NCBI RefSeq assembly: GCF_003014715.1
Contig: NZ_PYAV01000014.1
Span: 1 to 64,000 of the forward strand
From: Salsuginibacillus halophilus
Lineage (GTDB): Bacteria; Bacillota; Bacilli; Bacillales; Marinococcaceae
Reading direction: 5' to 3'
DNA length: 64,000 bases
In this document: piece by piece, positions 54,510 to 64,000 of the stretch
Layout of the letters: each line of letters opens with the position of its first letter
Numbering within the stretch: position 1 is the first letter of the stretch
Notes under the pieces: model-generated
Database searches by the model: none
What the model saw: the letters and a program-made list of their open reading frames with translations, nothing else
Told to the model about the DNA's origin: nothing
Translations under genes and position numbers: made by a program

Positions 54510-54800
54510 GATCTCCATTTTCGCGTGGAACTGCTCCATTTTTGGGGGAAGCGCGCTCCACGGTGAGAGAATCCGCTCCGTATTTGTTGATGAGCGCTCC
54601 ACGGTGAGAGAATCCGCTCCGTATTTGTTGATGAGCGCTCCACGGTGAGAGAATCCGCTCCATATTTGTTGATGAGCGCTCCACGCGTCCTGAGCCCGCT
54701 CCATTTTCATTGAAGTGAGTTTCATACGGTGACAATTTACTCCAAACCGTTTGAATCTCGTTCCATATTTGATGAAATGAGTCCCGCCTTCAGCAAAGTG
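54510..54800. repeat. Array of alternating 20/21-nt GGA units with 41-bp period
   Basis: CGCTCC recurs at 54554, 54595, 54636 and 54677, exactly 41 bp apart. On the minus strand the array is a string of about 14 units, each starting GGA, alternating 20 and 21 nt. The three central dimers are almost identical and the flanks diverge. The period is not a multiple of three, so reading frames shift and it is not coding. Confidence 0.88.
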
Positions 54801-54883
54801 CCTGCCGGATTCAGCATTAGTGTATCCACTGGCAAAGCGGGTATAGATAGGGCATAAGCTTATACATAGAAAGGGGGGCGCGT

Positions 54884-56083
54884 GTGTACACACTTTACTG
54901 CCGGGGATATCAGCAGGTGATGAAGCAAGTGGCAAGGTTTATATCGTGGCGGCGGCCGGCGCTGCTTGCAGGGAGAAACAGTCTGCAGGATCTTACCGGT
55001 CTTCTCCGCAGTAACGAATATAAGAGTGTGCTTATTGTAACTGATGCTTCCATGGAAGAGCTGCCGATATACACGGAGCTGCTCGATGTTTTGAAAGCCG
55101 CAGGCGCCGATTACGTCATATATAACCGCACCGTACCGAATCCGACAATTGTGAATGTGGAAGAAGCGTATGCGCTGTATCAAAGCGCGAGGTGTGATGC
55201 GATTCTCGCGTTTGGTGGTGGTTCCCCAATGGATTGTGCCAAAGGTGCAGCTGCCCGGGCGGCCCGGCCGAAAAAGGAAATTCCGCAAATGAAGGGGCAG
55301 TTGAAGGTGAGAAAGCAGGTACCTCCGCTGATTGCTGTGCCAACGACGGCGGGTACCGGGAGTGAGGCTACTGTAACAGCGGTCATATCGAATCCGGAAA
55401 CAAAGGAGAAGTATTCAGTGAATGATCCGGTCCTCATTCCGGACTATGCGGTGCTTGATCCGGTGCTCACAAGTAACTTGCCGGCACCGCTTACTGCAGC
55501 GACGGGTATGGATGCACTCACCCATGCGGTGGAAGCATATCTTAACCGCGGAGGTACAGCTGAAGTGAAATCATGGTGTGAAGAAGCGGTATCGCTCATT
55601 TTCAATCATTTATATTCGGCGTACCGTGAGGGTAATCTTGAGTCTCGCGAGGCGATGCAGCAGGCGGCACATGTGGCAGGTCTTGCGTTCACGCGAAATT
55701 ATGTTGGTTATGTTCATGCGATCGCGCATACCCTCGGCGGTTTTTATCACGTGCCGCATGGTCTTGCGAACGCGGTGATTCTGCCGCACGTGCTGCGGTA
55801 TTACGGAGAGCCTGTACACGATCAGCTCGCTGCCCTTGCTGATGCGGCAGGATTAGTGGATAAGTATGAAACTGCCGCAGTAAAAGCTGAGTCCTTCATA
55901 AAAGCCGTCGAAGAATTAAACGAGGCGATGGGGATTCCGGCGCAGCTTAATGACATTCAAAAAGTAGATATTCCTTTTATGGTCGAGCGAGCCACGGCAG
56001 AGGCCAATCCTCTGTACCCAGTGCCAGTCATTTTGCGAAAAAAAGATTTAACAATTCTCTATCACCGGGTGAAAGCGGGTTGA
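54884..56083 (+). CDS. Iron-containing alcohol dehydrogenase (second)
   Basis: 399 residues. FGGGSPMDCAKGAA is the NAD(P) motif (about 110-123) and TGMDALTHAVEAY, YVHAIAHTLGG and VPHGLANAV carry the Asp and three His metal ligands. Only about one third of positions match the enzyme at 40402, so they are different subfamilies. It starts with GTG at 54884 after AAAGGGGGGC; no ATG is suitably placed before the conserved region. A terminator follows. Confidence 0.9.
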   Translation: MYTLYCRGYQQVMKQVARFISWRRPALLAGRNSLQDLTGLLRSNEYKSVLIVTDASMEELPIYTELLDVLKAAGADYVIYNRTVPNPTIVNVEEAYALYQSARCDAILAFGGGSPMDCAKGAAARAARPKKEIPQMKGQLKVRKQVPPLIAVPTTAGTGSEATVTAVISNPETKEKYSVNDPVLIPDYAVLDPVLTSNLPAPLTAATGMDALTHAVEAYLNRGGTAEVKSWCEEAVSLIFNHLYSAYREGNLESREAMQQAAHVAGLAFTRNYVGYVHAIAHTLGGFYHVPHGLANAVILPHVLRYYGEPVHDQLAALADAAGLVDKYETAAVKAESFIKAVEELNEAMGIPAQLNDIQKVDIPFMVERATAEANPLYPVPVILRKKDLTILYHRVKAG

Positions 56084-56089
56084 TGGAAC

Positions 56090-56131
56090 GTAAACCGAGA
56101 CAACATTTTTTGATGGTGTCTCGGTTTTTTA
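56090..56131 (+). terminator. Terminator of the second adh
   Basis: AAACCGAGACA pairs with TGTCTCGGTTT around a 14-nt loop, followed by TTT. Confidence 0.8.
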
Positions 56132-56218
56132 TGTTTTATTGATTCAAAATACCTATAATTACAAGTGTGATCGTCTGAGCCAAAGTTTTCTCTTTTGGGG
56201 TTATTTGTCGAAACTGTA

Positions 56219-56247
56219 TTGTTATTGGTTATAAAGACTTATATAAT
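56219..56247 (+). promoter_or_regulatory. Promoter of chemoreceptor 1
   Basis: TTGTTA, 17 bp, TATAAT, with GACTTA directly before the -10 box. The same arrangement precedes the other three chemoreceptors. Confidence 0.75.
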
Positions 56248-56306
56248 GAAGGTTGCAAAAGTCTCGAATGTAGACAAGTGTATAAGGTGGAGGGAGGAGA
56301 AGTACG

Positions 56307-58046
56307 TTGAAAGTGACATTACGCAAGAAATTAATTGGCGGATTTTTAGGCGTTGCAGTCGTCCTTTCGATTGCAATTTCAATTGCACTTACGCAGATGA
56401 GTCAAATGTCCGATACGTTTGACTTTCTTGTTCATAACGAAACAGAGCTGCGGAATAACGTTGCAGATATGGAAGCAGCAATTAACCGGCAAAGCAGTTA
56501 TTTTCGCGGCTACTTATTAACGGAGAGTCAAGATTATTATGAAACGTTTGAAGCTGCAAATGAAGAAATTGAAGATTTGATTCACGATGGACGGCAACTG
56601 GCGCAGTTTCCGGAAACTTTACAAGCATTTAATGAAATTTTGGAGCTTAACCGAGAATACGCTGATGAAGCAGGTGCAGCCCTTGATTTAAGCCCGGATA
56701 ACGCTGTTACATATGCAAGTACTGAAGTGATTCCGGTCGGTGTAGATATGGAGAATATTGTACAAGAACTTATGAATGATATTGATACAACTGTGCAAAC
56801 TGGTGCAGATCAAGCGTTAACCGGTGCAGATCAAGCGTTTTGGGTCACCACCATTGTAAGTTTTATTGCTATACTGATCGCTGTGTTCGGCGGAGTTTTT
56901 ATCTCCAACCGGATCGCCGGGCCTGTTAAGCAGTTATCCAAAGCAGCCGGTGAACTAGCAGAAGGAGACTTAAGCCGCGACAGCTTAAAAGTGAAAAACA
57001 AAGACGAAATTGGCGAGTTAGCGCAGTCATTTGAAGCAATGAAACAAAACTTGCGCGGAATGATTACCCGCATCTCAGCCAGTTCTCAATCAGTTGCCGC
57101 TTCTTCAGAGCAGATGACCCGCAGTGCTGAAGAAACGAGCAATGCGACGTCCCAGATTACTGAATCCATTCAAGAAGTAGCCGGGGGATCTGATCAACAA
57201 CTACAAAGTACAACTGAAGCAAAAGAAACGTCCAAAGAGATTAATGAAGGTATGGGTCAAATTGCTGAAACGGTGGAGCAGGTGAGCGAATCATCTGCAA
57301 AGACCGGGGAGAATGCAATGAACGGTCTGCGGGTGATTGATGAAACCGTTCAGCAAATCAAAATGTTAGATGAACAGAGTGAAGATATCGTTCAAAAAGT
57401 AAACAACTTAAATGAGTTAAGCGAACAAATTGATTCAATCATCGCTATGATTACAAATATTGCTGAGCAAACAAACTTGCTTGCTTTAAACGCTGCGATT
57501 GAGGCAGCGCGCGCCGGGGAGCACGGGAAAGGTTTTGCCGTTGTCGCCGATGAGGTTCGTAAACTCGCCGAGCAGTCCAATCAATCTGCGCAGGAAGTCA
57601 GCGGCTTAGTAACACAAATTCAAGAAGGGATTGGGACATCTGCAGAGATGGTGAAGGGCGGTCGTAATGCAGCGCGCAGCGGGCTGGACCATGTTGAAGA
57701 GGCGCGCCACGAATTTACCGCGATTCACGATAGCGTGCAGTCTGTGACCGGCCAGATTGAAGAAGTGGTGGCCGCAGTGGAAGAAATGTCTGCCGGTACT
57801 GAAAGTTTAGATAAACAAATTCAAAGTACAGCAGAGGTGGCTGCCTCTACCTCAAGTTATGCCCAAAACGTAGCCGCATCTGCTGAAGAACAAATGGCCT
57901 CGATGGAAGAAGTCTCAACTTCGGCTGAAACGCTTGCCTCTATGGCTGAAGAACTAGAGAAGGAAGTTCGTCAATTTCAGCTAGATCAAAAAGACGAAGG
58001 TTCTGATTCTGAAGTTTTAGTTCAAGAGAATGACAACGATACGTAA
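56307..58046 (+). CDS. Methyl-accepting chemotaxis protein 1
   Basis: 579 residues, starting with TTG behind GGAGGGAGGAG. N-terminal membrane span, extracytoplasmic four-helix-bundle-type sensor (about 30-180), second span, HAMP, and signalling domain with the conserved hairpin tip [18 protein letters not shown] and adaptation helices on both sides. It relays ligand binding to CheA/CheW. A 7-residue duplication, [14 protein letters not shown], lies just before the second span. The most divergent of the four tandem copies. Confidence 0.94.
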   Translation: MKVTLRKKLIGGFLGVAVVLSIAISIALTQMSQMSDTFDFLVHNETELRNNVADMEAAINRQSSYFRGYLLTESQDYYETFEAANEEIEDLIHDGRQLAQFPETLQAFNEILELNREYADEAGAALDLSPDNAVTYASTEVIPVGVDMENIVQELMNDIDTTVQTGADQALTGADQAFWVTTIVSFIAILIAVFGGVFISNRIAGPVKQLSKAAGELAEGDLSRDSLKVKNKDEIGELAQSFEAMKQNLRGMITRISASSQSVAASSEQMTRSAEETSNATSQITESIQEVAGGSDQQLQSTTEAKETSKEINEGMGQIAETVEQVSESSAKTGENAMNGLRVIDETVQQIKMLDEQSEDIVQKVNNLNELSEQIDSIIAMITNIAEQTNLLALNAAIEAARAGEHGKGFAVVADEVRKLAEQSNQSAQEVSGLVTQIQEGIGTSAEMVKGGRNAARSGLDHVEEARHEFTAIHDSVQSVTGQIEEVVAAVEEMSAGTESLDKQIQSTAEVAASTSSYAQNVAASAEEQMASMEEVSTSAETLASMAEELEKEVRQFQLDQKDEGSDSEVLVQENDNDT

Positions 58047-58145
58047 GTACAAGTAAATGAAGATAGAGCGTGAAGTTTCCCGCTTCTGGGGCTAAAATCA
58101 GTCACAAAATTTATGAATAAATCACAAATTATAGAACGAAAAGCA

Positions 58146-58174
58146 TTGTTAATAGTCATTTAGTCTTATATAAT
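58146..58174 (+). promoter_or_regulatory. Promoter of chemoreceptor 2
   Basis: TTGTTA, 17 bp, TATAAT, with GTCTTA before the -10 box. Confidence 0.75.
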
Positions 58175-58248
58175 GAGCGGAGCACATTCAATTCGAACAA
58201 GTATTTCGTCTTGGAAGTTGACAGCAGGAGAAAAAGGAGAGATTTTAC

Positions 58249-60030
58249 GTGCGATGGACGATTCGCAAAAAGTTAGTCACAGGTTTTGTAGGGATTGCCG
58301 TAATCCTTGCAGCAGCGATAGGTTTTGCACTTACACAAATGAATCAGATGTCTCAAACATTTGATTTCTTATTAAACGAAGAACGGGAGCTGCAAGGTAC
58401 AGTTGCAGAGATTGAAGCAAATGTGAACCAGCAGAGCAGCAGGTTCCGGGCTTACTTATTGAATGAAGAGGACGCGGATTTAGACTCGGTGTATGAGTTA
58501 AACATGGAAACCGGGGATCTAATTGAAGAAGCACAAGAGCTCGCAGTAAACCCAGCCCATGAAGAGACACTAGAAGAACTTTGGTCAAGTAATATTTCAT
58601 ACCGCAGCAATGCCCGCGGGGTGGAAAACTTAAACGACAGCATGGTTGATTATGCGAACCGCTCCGTGATCCCGATTGGTCGCGACATGCGTGAAGATAC
58701 CCAGGCGTTGTTGGCGAGCCTCGATGAAGATGTGGCAGCGGCAACAGATGAAACGTTGGCAGAGGCAGGGCAAACGATTTTGCTTGTGTCGATCATTAGC
58801 ATTGGTGCTGTGATTTTGGCGGTTGTTGCCGGTGTACTTATTTCCAACCGAATTGCCCGGCCGATCATCAGTCTTTCACACGCTGCTTCTCAAATGGCTG
58901 ATGGTGACTTAACGGCTGAAAAACAGCAGTTAAAAACGAATGATGAAATTAACGATTTAAACGAGGCGTTTGAAACGATGAAAGCGAATCTCCGCGGTAT
59001 GATTGGACGCATTGCTACCGGAGCCCAATCTGTCGCTGCGTCATCTGAAGAAATGAAAGCTAGCGCTGATGAAACGAGCAGTGCTACCCAACAAATTACA
59101 GAGTCAATTCAAGAAGTGGCCGGGGGCGCCGATCGGCAGACGCAGCAGACGAGTGAAGCACAGGCAACCTCCCAGGAGATCAATGAGGGGATGAGTCAGA
59201 TTGCTGAAACAGTAGAACATGTCAGCCAATCTTCCCTCCATGCAGGCGAAAATGCGAGTAATGGTGTGAAAGTTATCGATGACACGGTAGAACAGATGGA
59301 GTCGATTGATGCCCAAAGCGAACAGCTTGTACAGAAAGTAAGCGGCTTAAGTAAACAGTCCGAACAAATTGATGAGATTATCTCCATGATTACAAGCATT
59401 GCAGAGCAGACGAACCTGCTTGCGTTAAATGCCGCAATTGAAGCGGCCCGCGCGGGCGAGCACGGAAAAGGCTTTGCAGTGGTGGCTGACGAAGTACGCA
59501 AGCTTGCTGAGCAGTCCAACCAGTCGGCTCAAGAAGTGAGCAGCCTCATTACCCAAATTCAAGAAGGTATTAACGAATCCGTCGAGATGGCCGGCGGTGG
59601 CCGCGAAGCTGTGCAGAGCGGGCTCAAACACGTCGGGGAAGCGCGTCAGGAATTCACATCCATTAGTTCATCGATTCAAGATGTGACTGGACAGATTCAA
59701 GAAGTTGTCGCGGCGGTTGAGGAAATGTCAGCCGGCACCGATACATTAAACACAGCGGTGCAGACAACGGCAGAAGAAGCTTCTTCAACTTCAAGTTATG
59801 CTGAAAATGTAGCTGCATCTGCTGAAGAGCAGATGGCTTCGATGGAGGAAGTATCATCAGCTGCTGATTCACTTTCGGAAATGGCAGAGGATCTTGAGGA
59901 AGAAGTCCAGAAGTTTAAAATCGGACAAAATCCAGCTGCCGAAGCAGAAGAACCGCCTTTGGAAGACGAAGGTGAAGGTGAGGATGAAGAGGAGACCGAA
60001 GCTCCGGCGTCAGAAAAGTATACAGCATAA
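58249..60030 (+). CDS. Methyl-accepting chemotaxis protein 2
   Basis: 593 residues, GTG start behind AAAAGGAGAG. Same plan as its neighbours: span, four-helix sensor with the [12 protein letters not shown] and VNQQSS segments, second span near residue 190, HAMP, and signalling domain with the standard tip. The C-terminus is a long acidic tail ([19 protein letters not shown]) that lacks a CheR/CheB-tethering pentapeptide. Ligand unknown. Confidence 0.94.
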   Translation: MRWTIRKKLVTGFVGIAVILAAAIGFALTQMNQMSQTFDFLLNEERELQGTVAEIEANVNQQSSRFRAYLLNEEDADLDSVYELNMETGDLIEEAQELAVNPAHEETLEELWSSNISYRSNARGVENLNDSMVDYANRSVIPIGRDMREDTQALLASLDEDVAAATDETLAEAGQTILLVSIISIGAVILAVVAGVLISNRIARPIISLSHAASQMADGDLTAEKQQLKTNDEINDLNEAFETMKANLRGMIGRIATGAQSVAASSEEMKASADETSSATQQITESIQEVAGGADRQTQQTSEAQATSQEINEGMSQIAETVEHVSQSSLHAGENASNGVKVIDDTVEQMESIDAQSEQLVQKVSGLSKQSEQIDEIISMITSIAEQTNLLALNAAIEAARAGEHGKGFAVVADEVRKLAEQSNQSAQEVSSLITQIQEGINESVEMAGGGREAVQSGLKHVGEARQEFTSISSSIQDVTGQIQEVVAAVEEMSAGTDTLNTAVQTTAEEASSTSSYAENVAASAEEQMASMEEVSSAADSLSEMAEDLEEEVQKFKIGQNPAAEAEEPPLEDEGEGEDEEETEAPASEKYTA

Positions 60031-60048
60031 AACTGAAAAAGATTTTGA

Positions 60049-60086
60049 AAAAAACCGTTATGCAGATGCATAGCGGTTTTTTCGTC
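60049..60086 (+). terminator. Terminator of chemoreceptor 2
   Basis: AAAACCGTTATGC pairs with GCATAGCGGTTTT (one G-U) around AGAT, followed by TTCG. It also has an A-run for the opposite strand. Confidence 0.8.
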
Positions 60087-60254
60087 TTTATAACATTAGC
60101 GTGAAGTTTATGTTCTAACTTTATTACCTGTTGCAGAGTTATTTAATCTTTGAAGCCCGGTGTTCAAAAAAATAGCATTACCTTAAGTCAATTGCATTAT
60201 GACGCTTCAAGAGCCATCAAACGAACCATATCCATTGGAAATGATTAATGATCC

Positions 60255-60412
60255 GTAAATTGAAAAGTGACCGAAACGAAAGACGGCGACTCCCAGAGGG
60301 ACAAGCGCAGGCTGAAGATCCACTTGTTCGAATGGTTTTGAATCGAACAAGTTAGCTGAAGGCAAGCCCTCGAGAAAGCGTCCGTCTGAAGTGAAGGTTA
60401 CGTTCATTGTTC
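60255..60412. repeat. Structured intergenic repeat, Bacillaceae type
   Basis: Outer arms AGACGG (60281-60286) and CCGTCT (60382-60387) enclose a perfect 10-bp hairpin ACTTGTTCGA / TCGAACAAGT (60322-60352). The words GGCGACTCC, CAGGCTGAAGA and GAGAAAGCGTCCG recall a repeat I know from many Bacillus-related genomes. No gene is visible in it, and the gap 60087-60475 holds nothing else. Confidence 0.55.
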
Positions 60413-60475
60413 GTTTTTATCCTCTTATAACAAATAGGAAATTCATTCAATTACTTAACAATTTAGAATTTTATG

Positions 60476-60504
60476 TTGTGTATGAGTATAAGGGCTTATA
60501 TAAT
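60476..60504 (+). promoter_or_regulatory. Promoter of chemoreceptor 3
   Basis: TTGTGT, 17 bp, TATAAT, with GGCTTA before the -10 box. Confidence 0.75.
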
Positions 60505-60575
60505 AAATGTAATAATTTTCTTTAAATGGTTTTTGTGTAATTGAACTTCGACATTGGGGGAAGGGGAGGGGCATC

Positions 60576-62333
60576 ATGAGATGGACACTTCGGAAAAAGC
60601 TTGTAGCTGGGTTTACAAGCATTGCACTACTTTTAGCTTTAGTAATTGGTTTTGCTTTAATACAGATGAATCAAATGTCACAGACGTTTGACTTCTTATT
60701 GAACAATGAGACAGAACTGCACAGCACAATTTCAGAAGTAGAGTCCAATGTGAATCAGCAGAGCAGCATGTTTCGGGCGTACTTAATCAATGAGGATGAA
60801 GATCAGCTTGAGGCTGTCTTTGAACGGAACGATGCTATTAGAAGCCTGCTTGAAGAAGCAGAAGGGATGGCTTATGACGAAGCTGATATCGCAGCGATTG
60901 ATGAGTTGTGGTCGGACAATTACCGCTATCGCAGCAATGTTCAAGGGGCTGAAGGAATTTCAGGTGGTGCAGCAGTTTCTTATGCCAATCAGTCGGTGCT
61001 GCCGCTTGGACAAGATATGCGTGATCATACGCAGGAGCTGCTTGACCGGATCGATGCAGACGTGGCAGCAGCAACAGATGAAACATTAGCAGAAGCTGGT
61101 GGTACTGTACTGCTCGTTTCAATTGTCAGCATCGCTGCAGTGATCTTTGCAATTCTTGCCGGGGTGTTGATTTCCAACCGGATTGCCCGGCCGGTTGTTT
61201 CCTTATCCCGTTCAGCCACGCGAATGGCAGAAGGTGATTTGACCGAGGAAAAGAAGCGGTTTAAAACGAATGATGAAATTCATGATTTAAATGAAGCATT
61301 TCATGAGATGAAAACGAACCTGCACGGGATGATTTCCCGGATCGCTTCTGGTGCAGAGTCTGTTGCAGCCTCATCTGAAGAAATGAAATCAAGCGCTGAA
61401 GAAACGAGTAACGCCACGAATCAAATTACAGAATCCATTCAAAAAGTGGCAGGCGGCGCTGACCGGCAGACGCAGCGGACGAGTGAAGCAAAAGCAACCG
61501 CTCAGGAAATTAACGACGGCATGGGTCAGATTGCTGAAACGATGGAGCATGTAAGCGAGTCGTCCGCAAACGCCGGTGAAAACGCAGCAAATGGTGTGAA
61601 AGTGATTGATGATACGGTGGCGCAGATGGAGACGATTGATGCACGGACTGAAGCTATATCGACTAAAGTGAACAGTTTGAGTGAGCATTCTGAACAGGTC
61701 GATCAAATCATTTCTTTAATCGGCAACATTGCTGAACAGACCAATTTGCTAGCATTAAACGCCGCGATCGAAGCAGCCCGGGCCGGTGAGCACGGCAAAG
61801 GTTTCGCTGTCGTTGCTGACGAAGTGCGCAAACTTGCCGAGCAGTCGAATGCCTCGGCGCAGGAGATCAGTACATTAATTTCTGAAATTCAAGGCGGTAT
61901 TCAGTCATCTGTAGAAATGACAGAAGAAGGACGAGCTGCAGTGCAGAGCGGTATAAATCATGTAAACGAGGCACGTACAGAATTTAGTTCAATTCAGAGT
62001 GCGGTCCATGATGTGACTGGTCAAATTCAACAAGTCGCAGCAGCTGTGGAAGAAATGTCTGCCGGAACGGAGACACTCACCCAGACGATTGAGACAACAG
62101 CTGAAGAAGCTTCATCAACGTCTAGCTATGCAGAAAACGTAGCTGCCTCAGCTGAAGAACAGATGGCGTCCATGGAAGAAGTATCATCAGCAGCCGAATC
62201 CCTTTCATCAATGTCCGAAGAGCTGGAGCAGGAAGTGAACAACTTCAACATTCATGAACGCCAATCAGAAGGAGAAGAGATGGTGTTAAGTGAAGAAGCT
62301 GAAGAGGTTAGTGAAGAAAGAAAAGTTTCTTAA
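60576..62333 (+). CDS. Methyl-accepting chemotaxis protein 3
   Basis: 585 residues, ATG start behind GGGGAGGGG. Very close to receptors 2 and 4: identical opening [20 protein letters not shown] pattern, four-helix sensor, second span near residue 185, HAMP, and standard signalling tip. Sequence differences concentrate in the sensor, which suggests changed ligand specificity after duplication. Confidence 0.95.
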   Translation: MRWTLRKKLVAGFTSIALLLALVIGFALIQMNQMSQTFDFLLNNETELHSTISEVESNVNQQSSMFRAYLINEDEDQLEAVFERNDAIRSLLEEAEGMAYDEADIAAIDELWSDNYRYRSNVQGAEGISGGAAVSYANQSVLPLGQDMRDHTQELLDRIDADVAAATDETLAEAGGTVLLVSIVSIAAVIFAILAGVLISNRIARPVVSLSRSATRMAEGDLTEEKKRFKTNDEIHDLNEAFHEMKTNLHGMISRIASGAESVAASSEEMKSSAEETSNATNQITESIQKVAGGADRQTQRTSEAKATAQEINDGMGQIAETMEHVSESSANAGENAANGVKVIDDTVAQMETIDARTEAISTKVNSLSEHSEQVDQIISLIGNIAEQTNLLALNAAIEAARAGEHGKGFAVVADEVRKLAEQSNASAQEISTLISEIQGGIQSSVEMTEEGRAAVQSGINHVNEARTEFSSIQSAVHDVTGQIQQVAAAVEEMSAGTETLTQTIETTAEEASSTSSYAENVAASAEEQMASMEEVSSAAESLSSMSEELEQEVNNFNIHERQSEGEEMVLSEEAEEVSEERKVS

Positions 62334-62340
62334 GTATAAG

Positions 62341-62378
62341 AAAAAGGCTGCGGTGCTTAGGCATCGCAGCCTTTTTAA
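62341..62378 (+). terminator. Terminator of chemoreceptor 3
   Basis: AAAAAGGCTGCGGTGC pairs with GCATCGCAGCCTTTTT around TTAG (one G-U). The gap 62379-62574 holds no gene. Confidence 0.88.
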
Positions 62379-62574
62379 AGTTTGTAGGAAAGGTACATTT
62401 TCGTTAGAGCGTACCCTTCACTTCAGTAAAACTTCTTTTTTCAACATTAGGGCTCTGTCCCGCAATATGCGATGAAAATTGTCGGTGAAAGCTGAGATCA
62501 ACTCATTACATAACAAAATAACTGTAATCACAAAATAAAATTACAAAAAATCTGAAAATATTTTTGTGAGATGA

Positions 62575-62603
62575 TTGTTTATGGTTCTATAGACTTATAT
62601 AAT
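62575..62603 (+). promoter_or_regulatory. Promoter of chemoreceptor 4
   Basis: TTGTTT, 17 bp, TATAAT, with GACTTA before the -10 box. Confidence 0.75.
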
Positions 62604-62679
62604 AAGGATATAAAAATTTTAGTCGTAAATGTATGCGCTAACATATTTATGGTTTGATACTTAAAAGGGGATGTATAAA

Positions 62680-64000
62680 ATGAAGTGGACACTTCGGAAA
62701 AAGCTTGTGGCCGGCTTTACAAGCATTGCACTGTTATTGGCAGCTGTCATTAGCCTGGCACTTATTCAAATGAATCAAATGTCTCAGACGTTCGACTTTT
62801 TAGTGAATAATGAATCGGAACTTCAGTCTGTGATCACAGAAGTCGAAGCGAATGTGAATCAGCAGAGCAGTTTAGTGCGATCATACTTATTAAATGAAGA
62901 GGAAGACGAGTTGCAAAGAGCATTAGATGTTAACGAAGAAGTGAGCCAGCTGCTTGAAGAAGCAGAAGAGATGGCTTATGACGAAGAGGATCAAGAAGAG
63001 ATTGAGCGCCTTTGGTCTGATAATTATCGGTACCGGAGCAACGCAGAAGGCGCGGCGGACCTTGATGGTGATGCGGCCGTAGCCTATGCAAACCAATCGG
63101 TGATCCCTCTAGGGCGCTCTATCAGGGAGTCTGCTCAGCGCCTCGGTACAAGTATTGATGAAGATATGGCAGCGGTGACTGAGGAAACCTTAGCAGAATC
63201 TAGCGCCACCATCGTTTTTGTCTCTGCTGTCAGTGCTGGTGCCGTCATGTTGTCCATTCTTGCCGGTGTGTTCATCTCCAACCGGATTGCCCGGCCAATT
63301 AGGGTACTGTCTCAATCTGCTGTAAACATGGCTGAAGGTGACTTAACCGGTGAAAAACAGCATTTAAAATCGAAGGATGAAATTCATGACTTGAACGAAG
63401 CGTTCGAGGCCATGAAAGAAAATCTGCGCGGGATGATCTCCCGTATTTCAGCTGGTGCCGAATCTGTTGCAGCCTCATCTGAAGAGATGAAATCAAGCGC
63501 TGAAGAAACGAGCAATGCGACGAATCAAATTACTGAATCCATCCAGGAAGTGGCAGGAGGCGCTGACCGTCAGAAGCAGCGGACGAGTGAAGCGAAAGCA
63601 ACCGCCCAGGAAATTAACGACGGCATGGGTCAAATTGCTGAAACAGTGGAGCATGTGAGTGAAGCGTCTGTAAATGCTGGTGAAAACGCAGCTAATGGTG
63701 TGAAAGTCATTGATGATACGGTGGCGCAGATGGAGACGATTGATGCCCGGACTGAAGCCATTTCAAACAAAGTGAACAGCTTGAGTGAGCAGTCGGAACA
63801 GATTGATCAAATCATTTCTTTAATTGGAAATATCGCCGAGCAGACGAACCTGCTTGCGTTAAACGCAGCGATCGAAGCGGCTCGGGCCGGCGAACACGGG
63901 AAAGGCTTCGCTGTTGTCGCTGATGAAGTGCGTAAACTGGCCGAACAGTCAAATGCATCGGCGCAGGAGATCAGCACATTGATTTCTGAAATTCAAGGCG
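62680..64000 (+). CDS. Methyl-accepting chemotaxis protein 4 (cut by window end)
   Basis: Open frame from ATG 62680 (after AAAAGGGG) to the last base, 440 codons. It begins [20 protein letters not shown], and has sensor, second span, HAMP and the signalling tip ([20 protein letters not shown] near 63855). About 145 C-terminal residues should lie beyond the window. Closest to receptor 3; the two share long near-identical stretches from the HAMP domain onward. Confidence 0.95.
   Translation, partial: MKWTLRKKLVAGFTSIALLLAAVISLALIQMNQMSQTFDFLVNNESELQSVITEVEANVNQQSSLVRSYLLNEEEDELQRALDVNEEVSQLLEEAEEMAYDEEDQEEIERLWSDNYRYRSNAEGAADLDGDAAVAYANQSVIPLGRSIRESAQRLGTSIDEDMAAVTEETLAESSATIVFVSAVSAGAVMLSILAGVFISNRIARPIRVLSQSAVNMAEGDLTGEKQHLKSKDEIHDLNEAFEAMKENLRGMISRISAGAESVAASSEEMKSSAEETSNATNQITESIQEVAGGADRQKQRTSEAKATAQEINDGMGQIAETVEHVSEASVNAGENAANGVKVIDDTVAQMETIDARTEAISNKVNSLSEQSEQIDQIISLIGNIAEQTNLLALNAAIEAARAGEHGKGFAVVADEVRKLAEQSNASAQEISTLISEIQG

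Noticed and set aside
54405-54935. 176-codon minus-strand frame
   Set aside because: It is carried by the GGA-unit array, which stays open in all three frames; no start signal is present.

Overview
The window looks like chromosome from a low-to-mid GC, spore-forming member of the Bacillaceae. The evidence is the S10-spc-alpha ribosomal superoperon in Bacillus order with strong GGAGG ribosome-binding sites, YheC/D and SleB-type spore genes, and many bacilli-type intergenic repeats. The very acidic extracytoplasmic lipoproteins and two betaine-binding proteins suggest a salt- or alkali-adapted species; that is inference.

Layout. 1-17690: one co-directional block from rpsJ to rpsI, including secY, adk, map, infA, rpoA and truA. 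The EcfA1-EcfA2-EcfT genes that normally sit between rplQ and truA are absent. 17691-24815: an accessory stretch. It holds a small PBECR4-like nuclease gene flanked by two copies of a structured RNA, a chromate transporter (minus strand), a DUF4041/T5orf172 (GIY-YIG-like) protein, a MazG-like pyrophosphohydrolase overlapping a PLD-SF2 helicase, and a 56-residue membrane peptide. 24816-33770: an AEC transporter, a Met/Asp-repeat lipoprotein, an acyltransferase, a two-component system with a beta-propeller lipoprotein, and an MFS exporter with its TetR regulator. 34000-43000: an orphan gene, a decayed second copy of an adh-rraA region, the OpuA betaine importer, a CocE-type hydrolase, an Fe-alcohol dehydrogenase and an RraA-like protein. 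43100-48150: a nuclease-helicase (DUF2075) and a small spore-surface group. 48400-51920: amidohydrolase, Rieske ferredoxin, flavoprotein reductase and a second betaine-binding lipoprotein. 52200-56130: Dus, DUF2584, a SleB-like hydrolase and a second Fe-ADH. 56200-64000: four tandem chemoreceptors, the last cut by the window end.

How genes work together. The first 17.7 kb is translation and secretion core. The Met-rich lipoprotein and the propeller-RR-HK operon have the same pair of 11-bp-spaced direct repeats at the same distance from a TATGAT -10 box, so they look like one regulon of that response regulator. OpuAA-AB-AC is a complete importer; the later OpuAC-like protein has the other circular permutation of the fold and has no permease beside it. 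The four chemoreceptors have nearly identical promoters and were probably made by tandem duplication.

The best candidate for an undescribed system is at 17739-18660. Two about 100-nt RNAs share an 8-bp hairpin with a 9-nt loop. The loop pairs with a strand exactly 69 nt downstream of the hairpin in both copies, and compensatory changes preserve the pairings. RNA, terminator and a 172-codon BECR-fold nuclease-like gene follow in that order, as in type III toxin-antitoxin loci, and a second RNA copy with its own terminator follows the gene. A second unusual theme is a family of intergenic arrays built from 20- and 21-nt units that start with GGA.
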